Below are positions 45,787 to 58,258 of a DNA stretch of 64,000 bases, piece after piece. The notes under the pieces were generated by a model, which worked only from the letters and a program-made list of their open reading frames with translations, was not told where the DNA came from and made no database searches. A program made the position numbers and the translations under genes. The stretch covers positions 6,095,301 through 6,159,300 of the forward strand of contig CM071570.1 of assembly GCA_036426205.1 (NCBI GenBank), written 5' to 3'. The stretch is from Ascaphus truei. Lineage: Eukaryota; Chordata; Amphibia; Anura; Ascaphidae. Position 1 is the stretch's first letter, and each line of letters begins with the position of its first letter.

Positions 45787-48700
45787 AAATATTTATAATG
45801 AGCATTGATGTCAGAGTCATTGTATGATGTTACTTTGGACCCTCTTCTTTGTGTTTAAGCTGCTCTGAGGTGACAGAGACGGGCCTGACAGATTACTCAC
45901 AGGGGACTATTTATTCAAATGCAGTAAAAAGCAACAGAGGCCAACAACTTATCTCACAGTATTCATTAAATAGTAAAATATCTTCAAATTCTGTAGAAAA
46001 ATTAATTCTTTGTTGATGTCGTGTATTAAAAACGCGCGTTGCGTTCTCCACCGGGACCAATACAAATATTTTGTGGGGAGGTGTAACCACCTGCTGCTGC
46101 CTTGACTAGGAAATCATTATTTTGCTGCATAAAAACGAAAAAACCCCAAATGCAACATCCAAATGACATAGTACTGTATATAGTTAAATACTTCTCTGCA
46201 GGCCTGCCAAGGCAATGAGCATGCTCACACTGTTGGGAGCTGCAAAGGGGCCATGCCTTGGTGGGGCTGCAGGCTTAAAACGCGTTGGTCAAATTACCCT
46301 TACGCATGAGAAGAGAAACAGATAACTATTTAACTATATACTGTGTCATTTGCATGCTGCGTTGGGGATTTTTTGTTTTTCGTTGCATACGGTGCATTTG
46401 GTCACACGCAGCAGCACTCCTTGTATGTACATGTATGTGGTGTGTGTTGGGTTCAGAGCTTGCAGGGATTGTGTGTAATAATTTCCTGCGCAATCTCTTA
46501 ATTTGAAAAAATTCAAATATAAAAAATTCAAATATAGCACCAATTTTTTTTTAATGGACATTTTTGGACAGATAGAAATAACTATGTCACAGTAATACTT
46601 ACAGCAACTCCATAGTCTATATACAGTAGTGAGAACTACGATAATGCACAGTTAACATGGCACCAGCTTCCATTCGTTTGAATGTAAATGCATTATTGTG
46701 TGCTACCCTACCACCCACCAAATTACACAGGGGCTCTCGAGAGGCGACGTAGTATCGCACAAATTATTTAGTGCGTAATGAAAGTTAATCAGCTCAAAGT
46801 CACAAATAAAATGTGTTTATGAGCTGGCATCAAACGCAAGTATGAACACTGCTCCACAGCTAAAGCCGCCGTGTAACTACCCATGTAAATTGGCAGAGAA
46901 CACATGAATCTGGAAAGGCCTTTAGCACATGCTGTGCAACTCCAAAGTCAAGAGGAATCTGCTGGCCCTGCCGGCCGGTATTCTGGGAGCAGACACGATA
47001 GGACAACTTCATCACCTAAAGAGAGGGACTCCAGCCAAGTCCTGGATGGCCAGGTTTCTGAGGACTAAGCTTTTGCAGCTGTGTGCATCTGATGAAGTGG
47101 AATCATCTCATCTGTTAATAATCAGAATAAGTATCAGCGAAAGCAGTGCAAGGTCCTCACTCAGTTTCCAGATAACTCTTCTTTCAAGCCTTTGGCACCA
47201 ACTTAAAATCTTTTAATAGCTGGAAGAAGCCAAGTTTCTCGTTAAAGGCATGTGTCTCAACTAATTTCTAGAGACTCAACTTATTAGCTGCCAAATGGGC
47301 CATGATCCAAGTGCCGGATGGAAGCCAATTTCTGAATGCTAATGGAAATAATGCAGGCGATCATTGCAATATTTGGGATCCGTATTAGAGAGACCCAATA
47401 GAATATAATGTATATATAAATAAAACATATTCAATAGTAAGGCATATGATATCATCATCAAAATATGAGTTGTGTTTTAAATGTTGAATTAATCTTGACG
47501 CTGCATTTAATCTTCTACCTGAGCCTGAAGTGGAACATACTGCATTATAGAACAATACAGAGTATGATTACACACAACTACCACTATCTACAGCTTAATG
47601 TGCTGATAGTACATACACCAAGACATCATTATTTGAGTCCCTCCATTACCTATAGCTGCTAATACTCCCTGCGTCTCTTATGTCCTAGTCCTGTTCAGCT
47701 GCCAGTGGAGACGTCCCTTTCCCTTGGAACTTCTATGGTTCAGGGGGTGTTACTGAGGGCAGTGGGGGCAGGTACCTCACAAGTTAACACGACAGGCCTG
47801 CCAAGCGTCTCTTGTTTGGAGGCATTTCAAGTTGTGTTTTCTCCAAAGAGTTATAAGGGGCTGGTTGTGTAAAACAATACTTTATTCTTTTATACGGTAT
47901 GACACGTTTGTTTTAAGGGGAGATACAGTACAGTATTTTTCTCCATGGACATGAATTGCTGGGCTTGGCCTCTCTCCTGCTCCCGCTAGTAGGGCCTACT
48001 ATGCATTAACTAGTGGCGTTATTGTTGCTATGGCAGTGAGGTGGTTTATGGCAAATAATGTTATTTTTGCTCTTGCACCAGGATCAAACAATACAAGAAA
48101 CTAGATGGTTAGCATAAAGTTTAGTAGGATCTAGACAGCACAGTGAGATATATACGCGGAGAAGCTTCGATGTTTTATCAGACAGCATGCAGTACTTGCC
48201 AGGAAGCAACTCATACTCTGCGGGCTCAAGTCAGTGTGGTCCTTAGCCGGGTAATGTACACTTCCGGTAACAATAAAGTAACTTCCATTCAAGTGAATTC
48301 AGTTTCTCCTTGTGTCATTTCACTTCTAACCACGGGTACTGCGGGTGCCTATAAACCAATACTACTGTATACAATTTTTCCAAAAACACAAACGTTAACG
48401 TTCAATTATTACTGCAGGTCTCCTGGTTGTTGAGATTATGGCTTGAATGAGCTCTAAACGTGAATTGCTGGAAGTGTCCCTATAAAATACCTACCTGTAT
48501 AAGTCCTTTGATGCCAGTTGCGAGTTCCTATAAGTGCATGCTTTTCTTTTTAATGACTTGCAGATGAAAGGGGTTCTCCTATTCTGCGTTTTGCTGAGCA
48601 GAACCAATGCTTTCTAAGCCAATACCAGTTTTTTTGTAGCGGATGTGTGTACAGTATCCTCACTAATAGAAGGATACTACAGTAGTTTACTTTCAGTGCA

Positions 48701-48845
48701 GGGGGAGCCTCTAATTACTGGCCAATCCTTTGCAGGCCCCTGCATCAATGTAACAAATATTGTTTTATTAGGGATCATAGACCCATGTTTACTAAGTGGT
48801 GCTACTGCATAAGGTATTTTCTAGTGCCGCAAGATTCATAATGGC

Positions 48846-49238
48846 CAGTGGCGAATTTCCCATTTGGCCTGGGCCTAGGGTGGCACCATTTTGGGGCGGC
48901 AAAAATGTCCGCCCCGTATACATTTGCCGCGCTTTCGGGTCTATCGGGCCTGATGGGAAGTCACTTACATATGCCGGCCGCCTCTTTGCTGCCAGCCACT
49001 TCCCCCTTCCGATTCGCAGCGTCAAATGACGCCACGGACGTCACCAATGTGGGGTCACACGGCGTCTTGTTGCCATGGAAAAGTGACGTCGCGGCGTCGA
49101 AGGACGTCACGTTACCATGGCAACGAGATGCCGTGTGACGTCACTTTAGTGATGTCCGCGGCGTCATTTGATGCTGTGAATCGGAAGGAGGAGGTGACTG
49201 GCAGGAAGGGGGCGGCCGGCATATGTAAGTGTCATGGG
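48846..49238. mobile_element. GC-rich CAGTGGC-end element with CRE- and X-box-like sites
   Basis: It starts CAGTGGCGAATTTCCCATTT and matches the element at 11240 over its first 50 bp. The part 49020-49165 contains four GACGTC cores, GTTGCCATGGAAAA (49069-49082) and GTTACCATGGCAAC (49111-49124). No coding frame. Confidence 0.5.
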
Positions 49239-49430
49239 TCACTTACATATGCCCATCGCCCTAGCGGCACTTACATATACCCATGGCTCTAGGGGCACTT
49301 ACATATGCCCATGGCCCTAGCGGCACTTACATATGCCCATGGCCCTAGCGGCACTTACATATGCCCATGGCCTTAGCGGCACTTACTTATGCCCATGGCC
49401 CTAGCGGCACTTACATATGCCCATAGCCCA
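49239..49430. repeat. 28-bp minisatellite
   Basis: About seven tandem copies of CACTTACATATGCCCATGGC followed by CCTAGCGG. The same CTTACATATGCCGG word occurs once in each half of the adjoining GC-rich element (48963 and 49217), so the array seems to have grown from inside it. Confidence 0.5.
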
Positions 49431-49921
49431 TTCACTTCAGTGGTCCAGAAGGTGTCTTGTAGAATAGCACTGCTTGGTAGATATGGCCTATGTGTGCTTA
49501 TAAGACTCTGACACCATTGATCATCTGGATGTTGCTCTGAAGCCTCCATCTGGGAAACCAAACGATGAGACCCGTGTGTCTGTTTCCTAGGAGTCTGGCT
49601 GGGGTTTTTACACACTGTCAGTCATCCTTTGTTGTTTTATTTTGCAACTGTTTGGAAGTCTGTTGAATCATTCATGTGTATGAAGATCTGATGAGGAGAT
49701 CCTGAGAGAGGAAATATCTGTGATCTTGTTTGCAAACGTTTATAGAGATGTGAAATCCTGGGTAATTTGAGGTTTCCCGCATATCTTCTAGATCTGGGAA
49801 CTCACGGCAAACCTGCTTTCCCCTTTTTGAAGCAGGAGAGATACAACCTTTGCTTTGTTCTTGAGTCGCAGTTGACCTGTTTAGTAAACGTAATAATGTT
49901 GTATTCAAGTTTTCTCCATTA

Positions 49922-51636
49922 TCTTAATATATAAAATCGAAAGGTTAGTGCTATCTGCGGTGAATCTGATTGGTACTCAGCCTCTGGCCAATCAGATTGG
50001 TGGGTCTGACGTCACCCAACTGCCACTCTCTTCCCCCTCGGCCACACACACACACACACACACACACAACTCTCTCTCTCCCTCCCTCTCCCCCTTACCC
50101 CTCTCCCTTCCTCTCCCTTCCTCTCCCTTCCTCTCTCTTCCTCTCTCTTCCTCTCTCTTTCTCTCTCTTCCTTTGTCTTCCTCTCTCTCCCCCCCCCCCC
50201 ATCACCCTCACGGGCGCCCTGCACCGGCTCCCGGACGGAGGGGAAGCGTGGCGCGGCCCTCCTGCCCCAGCCGCCAACGCTCACTTCCCTCCCTCCCCGG
50301 CGCTCCCTTCCCTCCCTCCCCGGCGGGGGGACAGGCAGTGGGCAGGCAGCCTCCGGAAGGACCCCCCCCCCCCGCACCCTCCTATACCGCTCCCCGGTGT
50401 CTCCCTCGCCTATACCGCTCACCTCTCTCTCTCCCTCTCCCTTTGTTCCTCTCCGCGCTTTTTTGTGTGCTCAGGTGATCAGGAAAATGGCGCCAAAGTG
50501 GGTAAGATGGCGGCTCAACATCCCCGAGGAGGAGGGCGGCAGGGAGTTGTCTCCGCCTCTCCCGGAAGCTAGAGGGGAGGGAGATGCGTGGCCGGGGGGT
50601 GACATGCGTAAGCCCGCTCCCCGGCGCTCTCCCACTTCCCCCCACCCCCAGAGCACGCTTTCTACGGCTCACCCCCCACCCCCACACGCCGCTACCCCGG
50701 CTCAACATCCCCGAGGAGCAGGAGGAGGGCGGCAGGGAGTTGCGGCCGCGCAATAGCTCCTTTGTGCCACTGGGAGTCGGCGGAGGCAACGAGGGGGGAG
50801 AGAACCACCGAGGAGCGCGGCATGCTGCCAGGTGAGGAAATGCAGGGGGAGGAATCCATGCCTTTGACGCCCCCCCTGCCTTTGATGCCACCCCCGCTGC
50901 CTTTTGATGCCTCCCCCCCTGCCTCTTGGCGCACCCCCCGCTTGCTTAGCCCGCTGGTGCGATGCCCCCCATCATGCGTTTGTCCCTTTGACGCCCCCCC
51001 CCAGGCCTTTGACAACCCCCGCCTTGACCACCTCTTTTGAGGCCCCCCCGGCTTTGAACGCCAACCCCCCCCCCAGCCCAGCTCGATTGCGCCCTCCTTC
51101 CTGTTTGAGTGCCCCTACCTCATATTTGCAGGTCCCCCCCTGCCTTTGACGCCCCCCCGATGCCTTTGACGCCCCCCCGCTGCCTTTTCACACGCCTCCC
51201 CCTGCTTTCATTTGCCTCAACGCCCCCCCCCCCCGCCTTTACGCCCCCCCCCCCTGCCTACCCCCTGCTTTCATACGCCCCCCATTGGGCCCACACCCCC
51301 CCTGCCTGTTGCACACTGCCCCTCCCTGTTCACGAACCCTGCCACCCCTGCCTTTCACGCCCCCCGTACGACGTTAAATCCTTGCAATTTCACGCCAGCC
51401 CACTCCCCCCTCCTTTCCTCCACTCCCTGCCTCCCCCCCCCTCCCACTGCCCCTGCCCCACTTCCTCCCTCCCCCCACCTGCCCACCCCTCGCCTTTCAC
51501 ACTGCCCCCCCTTGTCACACCCTGCCCCCTGCCTTTCACGCCCCCTCCTGCATTTCCGCCCCCTCCTGCCTTTCACGCCCCTCCGCTGCCTTCATGCCCC
51601 CTCCCTGCCCTCCGGGCAACGCGGTATATCAGATAG
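49922..51636 (+). mobile_element. Non-autonomous Helitron, 1.7 kb, C-rich interior
   Basis: The 5' end is TCTTAATATATAAAATCG after A. The 3' end is CCGGGCAACGCGGTATATC followed by AGATAG and T. This is the same terminus as the Helitron at 12294 (CCCGGGCAACGCCGGGTATA), with CTAG decayed to ATAG. Near the 5' end both share a CTGATTGG block and a GACGTC block. The interior is a (CA)13 run (50043-50068), a CT-rich tract, a CpG-rich part with GGCGGCTCAACATCCCCGAG twice (near 50508 and 50695), and C-rich repeats around TGCCTTTGACGCCCCCCC from 50860. Pro-rich and Arg-rich frames are compositional. Confidence 0.5.
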
Positions 51637-51704
51637 TAAATTAATATATATATATATATATAAATAATATATATTAGATAGATATATATATATATATATA
51701 TGAA

Positions 51705-52433
51705 CAGTGTTTCTGGCCCGGCCTGACCCACCCAATCTCACATGGCCCCTGGGTCTAACCGCCCATTCCAGTGTAGATATGCCTGATGGGTGCACCTGTT
51801 GTTCGACAGGACTCTGAGTCTCCCCATGAATGTGGGGTGGGGAGGACCCGTCACGGACAGGCAGCTGAGGGTAGTGTGCTGAGTCTCACCTAGTTCAGTG
51901 CGCGCCTCCGACGCGTCACCAGGGTCCCTTGCGTCCGCCTTGGGATGATCACTGACGAGGAAACTCCTCGTGTGGTGCAAACCTCCTGTGTTATCTTGGA
52001 CTCTCACACACAGGGGGTTTCTCTATCCTCCAATCTTTATTGTCACGGTGGGCATAGTCTGCCCCCTCCACAATGGGGTAGTATGTTAGCCTATCATCTC
52101 GCCGTGGCTCCCCTTGATAGTATGTCACCTAGATGAGGGATTCAATATTCCCGCAGGAATCATGCCCTGTTGCCAGTGTCTTGACACAGTCTCACCTTGG
52201 GTTACTATAACATAATAACCACTCTGCAGAACTTGAACTCCTTCCTCCACTGTACGAAATTGAAACGCTGACAGAACTAACTCTTTGACAACCGTGCTGT
52301 GCCTTAGGTAACTTCTGAGGTCTACCACCTCTGACATCACTAACATGGAGTCAGAGCATGGACAGTCCCTCCATACACAGGGCACCCCACCAGGGGTGTG
52401 AGGGAACCTCCATGTATATGCTGTCATGCCACA
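51705..52433 (-). mobile_element. Putative LTR-like block, minus strand
   Basis: The minus strand begins TGTGGCATGACAGCATATAC at 52433 and has ACAATAAAGATTGGAGG near 52045, in the layout of the blocks at 34108 and 61751. The 3' border is not defined. No gag or pol frame is adjacent. Alternative: an unrelated interspersed repeat with a chance polyadenylation signal. Confidence 0.5.
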
Positions 52434-53340
52434 CTTACCAACAGGTCTGCTGCCAGCAGGAGAGAGACCTGTAGCATTTTACATGACCGCTACTAATATA
52501 TCAAATGAAAATATTACTCTATGCTCATTTGAATGTCTTGCAGGGTCTGCAACCCGCGGCTTTCACCGTTATCACCCCAGCACACAGCCTTCCACTGCAG
52601 CAAGGGTTCTGGAAAATGACATGCAATGAGCACACAGTGCCACTTTGCTTCAAAACCATAAACATGTTCCCTATAGGCTTAAGCTGCTGCATGGTCACAG
52701 CTCTTAGACACAGCCAGGTTTAAGGTGCATACCCGTAAACCCACCACAGACAGACTGTTTTGAACCTAATTGGTCTAATCGGTGTGGTTGGTTCACCCCG
52801 TTTTCGGCGGTATTGCCGCCCACCCCCCCCATGTCACACCTCACACGAGCCCCCTCTCTTTCCCCCCCCATCCCATGTTAGTTTCTACTCCCTTCGTCTC
52901 ACCCCCCCGCCCGCATAGTTTTCTCTCCCATGCTTCTCAACTTACTCCCTCTTTTCCTCACTCACCCCCTCATCCTCTCCCTCCGTCAGTTTACCCACAC
53001 TCACTTCATTCGTACTCCCATACACAATTCCCCCCAACAAGATAGAGACCAGAAACTTCCCACCTCCCAATGGATGCAAAAAACCAAAACTTCCCACCCC
53101 CAAATATATCAACCTCCCCCCCCCAAATGCATCCAAAAACCCACCTACCCAATAATACATATATCTCTGTACAATATATACATACACACATATATATAAA
53201 ACACATCACAGTCGTGCACTCAATGTACTGATTCATATAGACAGGTGCACGAGATTTTTCATTATTATGCACGAGTGCAGTGCTGTACTTTACCGGACGA
53301 GAGATGGTAATTAATATATATCTCAATACATTAAAAAATA

Positions 53341-53819
53341 CCCAACCCCCCCCCACCCCCCCAATACATATAAAATACCCAACCCCCCCCCCCAAATACA
53401 TATCAAAATTCCAACCACCCCAAAATTCATATAAAATTTCACCCAACCCCCCGATACATATAAATTACCCCAACCGATTACCCCAACACCCCCAAACATA
53501 TAAAAATTACCCCAACCCCCCCACTACATATAAAAATTAACCCCACACCCCCCCAATACATATAAAAATTACCCCAACCCTCCAATACATATAAAAATAA
53601 CCCCAACCCCCCAATACATATAAAATTACCCCAACCCCCAATACATAATCTTAAAATTAACCTCAACCCCCCCCAATCTATAAAAATTACCCCAACCCCC
53701 CCACTAAAAAAAAATACCCGAACCCCCTCCAATACATATAAAACTTACCCTCAACCCCCCCCAACATAAACAAATCCCCCACCCCCCCAATACATATAAA
53801 AAATACCCCACTACCCAAA

Positions 53820-53856
<37 letters not shown>
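53341..53856. repeat. Degenerate ACCCCCCAATACATATAAAA array and (TA)n
   Basis: About eighteen imperfect units of 25-32 bp, each CCAACCCCCC then AATACATATAAAAATTA, ending in a (TA)n run at 53822-53856. One strand alternates C-runs with A/T blocks. Confidence 0.5.
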
Positions 53857-53857
<1 letters not shown>

Positions 53858-53861
53858 CAGG

Positions 53862-54510
53862 CTTACCTGCAGTTGGGGGGGTGTGGCGTGCCGTTCCCTG
53901 CGGGTGGTGGCGGTGGTGCTGGGGGGGAGGCCGATGCTGCGGGGGGGGCCATGCTGCGGGGGTGGGCTGTACGGGGGTGTCCCGCAGCTAAAGGGCGTGT
54001 CGGGCAGTTGTGGGGGGGTGGTGGGAGGGCCATGTCCTGCGGGTGGGGGGTGGCGGTGCAGCGGGGGTCACGGCGGCTGGTCACAGCAGTTGCTCCGGTG
54101 TGCTGCGGGGGTGGGGCCGATACTACGAGGGGGGGGATGGCATGACGGCCCGGTGGCAATGGGGGGGGGGGGGGGGCGGTTTTGGCCAGATGCGGCGGGG
54201 AGGGTGGTTTCCGTGACGGCCCGGTGGCTGCGGGAGGGGAGGTGGCAGTGCTGCGAGGGGCCCGGCGGCTTGCCACAGCAAATGCCGCCGGCCCCGCTGC
54301 ACCTGTCACAGGATGCTGCTCCCGCACGCGCCGAGCCTCCCTCTCATGTCGGCGCGCCGGAAGCTTAACCTACTTCCGGCGCTGCCACAGGGAGCCGGGT
54401 GCAGCTTTTTTTTTTTTTTTTTTTTTTAATTAACTGGCGCCCGTCTTGAGAGGCCGGGCCCCCCTGACTTACGGGGCCCAGGACGCCAGTACCATTTCTC
54501 CCCCCCTCTT
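53862..54510 (-). mobile_element. GC-rich element, minus orientation, with poly-T end
   Basis: On the minus strand it begins TACTGGCGTCCTGGGCCCCG, similar in style to the CAGTGCC/CAGTGGC elements at 11240, 13113 and 48846. Within are GCGGGGGTGG-type repeats, CGCGCCGGAAGCTTAACC with its mirror ACTTCCGGCGC, and a T25 tract at 54404-54427. No coding evidence; open frames are Gly- or Pro-rich. Confidence 0.5.
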
Positions 54511-54524
54511 GGCGGCCCTGCTGC

Positions 54525-54615
54525 AGGGACTGATTGAAACACCTATGCTGAAGCTGGGATATCCTGAAAACCTGTCCTGTTGAGGGGCTTTGAGGGTGGG
54601 AGTGGAGAACCCCTG
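54525..54615. mobile_element. hAT MITE right half
   Basis: GCAGGGACTGATTGAAACACC, then GAAGCTGGGATATCCTGAAA and GGGAGTGGAGAACCCCTG. Only the right arm is present; it abuts the GC-rich element. Confidence 0.5.
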
Positions 54616-54929
54616 ACCTTAAATTCTGACTATAAAGCAGTTGAGATTAGCACGGCGCTGTCCAAGTTTCAGCCCTGAAGCCTTCCCCAGGCATGCTACA
54701 GCTTTAAGTGCTTTTCTGAGCACAGCTAATCTGGGAAGATTTCATATGTAGTTGATTCAATACCCTGTATTGTATGAGGCTGGGGTCTAATCCATAATAA
54801 AAGGGACATTTGATCTGGTTCAGATTTTTCGGGCGCCCCACATTAGTTTAAAGGAGCACTCAACATGCGAACCCAAAAAGTCATCCTATATTCATATGTT
54901 GTTCTGATATAGCTTTGGTAGTGCACATG

Positions 54930-55130
54930 TAGCTGAACATAATAGTGTGCAGCGGCAGCGAATCCCTGCCCCCAAGACCTTATAATCTAATCCTTGGTGC
55001 TAGTGGTTTAAGGAGACAAAGTGACGTGCCCAAGATCACTAGCAGAGTTGGTACTAGCATTCCAACCGGGCTCAAAGGTCGCGGCATTACCACGCAGCGA
55101 CTCTTTCAGATATTTGCCAAATATTATAAC
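54930..55130. mobile_element. CORE/MIR-type SINE remnant
   Basis: CCTTATAATCTAATCC, then GTGACGTGCCCAAGATCACT and GCAGAGTTGGTACTAGCATT are arranged like the core of MIR-type SINEs (ordinary wording: ACTTGCCCAAGGTCAC). A second, opposite or decayed copy is at 60640-60860. Confidence 0.5.
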
Positions 55131-55689
55131 CGTGTTGGGTTTCACTCCATGATTCAGCTCATAAAACCATCAACAAAATCTATGCTGGACTGAAGCTCGC
55201 CTCCTTCCTCAAGCTGCCCTCTTTTTAGCTATAGCATTAATGGATTTCCAGTTTGGGTAATTCAACTTTGGCACAAAGCAAACATTGGCACCACATTAAT
55301 GGGATCACTGTTACAGAGCTCCCGCTTCCACAGCGAATAGCAGAGGGAGCCTTCTCCTTTCCCTGAGACCACTGCCAGGAACTGCAGAACATTCCATTCT
55401 GGTTCCAGAACAGCACAAGGGCCCTCAGCGGGCTGGCTCCTGAGTGCTTCTTACAATGGTTCTAGGTTAATCATGACGTTAATGGAACATATATGGTCCC
55501 TATCATCTGTTTTAACCTCAACCTACAGTATATGCGATCCTTTAAAGGATTTCTCAATTTCTATTCCATTTGCATTAATATATCATGTATCCTACATGTA
55601 TTTAACCCCTTTGTTGGCGTAGGGGTTTGCATTGTGTGTCAGTCCTTTCTGCAGCAAAAGGGTTAATTGATTCTCAAATTACTTTGCGC

Positions 55690-55934
55690 ATTTGTTCAAA
55701 TGTGAAGGCCCACGAGATCCACCTCTGAACCATAGAAAATGGGGGGATCAGTGTGGGAGATCTCTTACAGCTGAAGAATCCATGGTTCTGGAGATATGTG
55801 TTTTTGAGACTTGTGGGGTTTGTCCTTGACCAAGAAGACCTATCCAGTGCCACACACTGCAATTATTAACAATCCCATGTACTGGGAGACCCCCAGTATG
55901 TTAAAAAATAAAATAGCCATGTGGATTGCTCCTT
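55690..55934. mobile_element. Decayed piggyBac-like MITE
   Basis: The right end GTGGATTGCTCCTTTA matches the GGATTGCTGCTTTAA end at 14609. The interior TCTCTTACAGCTGAAGAATC and TTCTGGAGATATGTG follow the AGCTGAA...GAGATA plan of the family. The left end was not found. Confidence 0.5.
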
Positions 55935-56056
55935 TATCTTAGATGATCATTTGGAATGTGCTGTTATACCACTATAGGCCATCTGTATGGAGTACAGTAA
56001 ATGCACATACACATTGCCATCCTCCACCTTAGATACCTAGGACATTTTTTTTCCAG

Positions 56057-56127
56057 GCGTCACTGGACAGTGAGCTTGAAGGTGACCTTGAACTTTCACA
56101 GTCGGAAAGGCCACTAGCAAATGACAG
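56057..56127 (+). other. Candidate alternative daam2 exon (71 bp), unproven
   Basis: A strong acceptor, ATTTTTTTTCCAG, precedes an open 71-bp segment that ends CAG followed by a GTGACC donor. In phase 0 it reads ASLDSELEGDLELSQSERPL then AND, and ends with AG, the same phase 0-to-2 class as the exon at 44166. Spliced in place of that exon it would stay in frame into 58302. Spliced after it, the frame meets TAG within 20 codons. That is the usual logic of mutually exclusive exons. I do not recognise the peptide from any DAAM protein, so it may be a chance exon-like segment or a conserved non-coding site; it also contains TGACCTTGA, the complement of an ERR/SF-1 half-site. Confidence 0.5.
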
Positions 56128-57888
56128 GTGACCGCAATTCATTTTTCGAAAATATATTAACTTAAGAAACGGGTTATTCTTGGAATCCGGCCAGAATAAA
56201 TCTGTTAAAGTAAATTATATTCTATTGTAAATCAACCCAAAGCTAGACATTCCTCATTTTGCTATAAAATTAGTTACATTCATTTTGCCTCTAGCTCAGC
56301 CCAACAGGTCACTGGGGATAGTCTGGTCCAACGTTCGTGTTTTAAGGAGACCTATGAGTTTTGGCTCCGTTTTCTAACAATATTATAAAGGGCATGAGCT
56401 GAATAATAGCCTTTCCATGGTAGCTGGAAGCTACACACTGCATACAGATCCCTGATGCCTGTAACTAACCCCTTCCCTGCCGTGCCCCTGTTCAATGTCC
56501 ATTGTCAAGCCATGATAAATCATGATTAAGGGGGGATGTCAGCGCATCATTTATCATGATTTAACAATAAACATTTAGCAGGGGGAGCCTCCTGCAATGC
56601 ATTGTAGGGGTTAATCAGGTTGTCCTTTTTGCTTCTTCCCAGAAAAATGTTTTGACAAGCTCTTTGCCTTTATCATCCTGATCACATGCTGTATTTAACT
56701 GTGAAATCCCCCAGGTACAGTTGTTCTCCCTAAATAACAATAGAAAGTATACGCTGCAATGGTAAACCTTCTGGAATGAGTGGATTTACAGTGCAGAACA
56801 GTAGCTTTATATGGTGGGACTGTTTCTATGAAGCCTTTTCATCAATAACACGAGTGGGATGTCTTCTATCTTTATTTTGACACCTTCTAGAAGGGAAATA
56901 TGTTATGGAACATGATGTTCTGTTGCGCGTGGGGGGGCGTGTCGGCGGTGTTTCGGGGGGGCGTGACCGTGATGTCACGGAGCAGGTTGGCCCTCATTGG
57001 GCGAACCTCTCACGTGACCCGGCCATCTCAGTGCAAATATAAACAAATAATTTGTCTCCTCAAGCTGCTCTCCGGGTATCGCTCACGTGCGCACGCTCAC
57101 TATACACGATCACATTGCCCATAATGAGTTTGATCGCGCAGCTTGCGATCAGTCTGGGTGCGGCCTAAGAGGTGACAAATGAGATCGCCAGATCCATTTT
57201 ACAGTACGATAAACCCGTTTGTGTAACTGAATTAGTATGTCATCCTCATATAAACAATACTTTGGAAATGTTGGGACACCGCAAGCTTTATGTCGCATGA
57301 TATAAAGCCGGGTTCTGCAGAGTGACATGCTTCATCATTCTTAGTTATTTAGTGAAAACTGTTCCCTAAAGAAACGGTTGTACCCCGTAAATCCCATTGG
57401 CTATCGCTTTGATTCCATTTCAAGGTGTAAGATGTGAAAGGGGGAAACATTTGGGCCCATATTTACCAGTCAGACTTCTGCCATAAGCCAATGGATTTAA
57501 ATGGTCTGTAAGGTTTCTTCCAGCGCCAAAAGGTGCGTTATGGCTGAAAACTGCTTGATAGATATGGGCCTCCATGCTTCTTCTTGTGCTCTTACCATGG
57601 TCTTCATCATTAGTAACATCTCCACTAGTAAAGCAGGGTCAGTGCTCGTATTGATGGAAGAGTTGGGCAAAACTGTCCCATCTTGGGTCCCCAAAAATAT
57701 TACGTCAAAATAACCAACAAGACCTGAGCAAAACGGGAAAACTCTGCTATAGCTGCTAACAGCATAATTAAGAATGCAGCTGGTTGTAAAGCATTTCAAT
57801 AACTTTTTAACCCCCAAAACATTTATCCTAAATCATGGGAGTATGTATGTTTGTGTTTTATTTTATATGTACTGTCTGTCTTATTTAA

Positions 57889-58258
57889 AGCAGCAATCCC
57901 ACCAATTTTGGACTTGGATTTTGTACAGAATTCAAACGGTCGGGTCCTTCGGAGCTGAACAGCGCTGTTTTGAGACCCAGGGACCCCCTGTTCCTGGGAT
58001 AAGCACCGTGTTTATTGCAAGTTTTACTTACTGGATTTTCAAATATGGCAACCTGAGTCATCCAATGGAAAGCTGCAATGTAATCCGTCGCGGCTTCCTA
58101 TTGGTCCGTGGAACCCACAGAACGCGGCGGCTATTTTGATTTCCAGAACGGGAGCAATTAAACCTGCAACTGTCACGGGAACTAGGGTTTTCCGGAGTGA
58201 AAAATAGCGCCCTTCAGTTCTTGAGCTCCCATCTAAATTAGTAGATGGGATTACTGCT
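57889..58258. mobile_element. piggyBac-like MITE next to a splice acceptor
   Basis: TTAA (57885-57888), then AGCAGCAATCCCACC. The right end GATGGGATTACTGCT is followed by TTAA (58259-58262). Terminal inverted repeats of about 14 bp. The interior has CGGAGCTGAACAGCG and GGGACCCCCTGTTCC, as in 14211. Only 39 bases separate it from the exon at 58302. Confidence 0.5.

Larger units (their letters stand above)
48776..49500. mobile_element. Palindromic MITE split by a nested element
   Basis: GTTTACTAAGTGGTGCTAC at 48788 and, beyond the insert, TAGAATAGCACTGCTTGGTA near 49460 are the two arms of one inverted-repeat element. The GC-rich element at 48846 and its array lie between them. Related arms occur at 36870 (ATTTACTAAGTGATGCAAAG), 37210-37330 and 57465-57570. 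Confidence 0.5.

Noticed and set aside
50012..51636. Pro-rich and Arg-rich frames near 50-51.6 kb as genes, or a CpG-island promoter
   Set aside because: The whole stretch lies between Helitron ends and is made of C-rich repeats. GC content alone does not support a promoter, and there is no exon homology.
56057..56127. The segment as a constitutive exon between 44260 and 58302
   Set aside because: In the phase left by the 44166 exon it meets TAG after about 20 codons, so it cannot be included together with that exon in the main protein.
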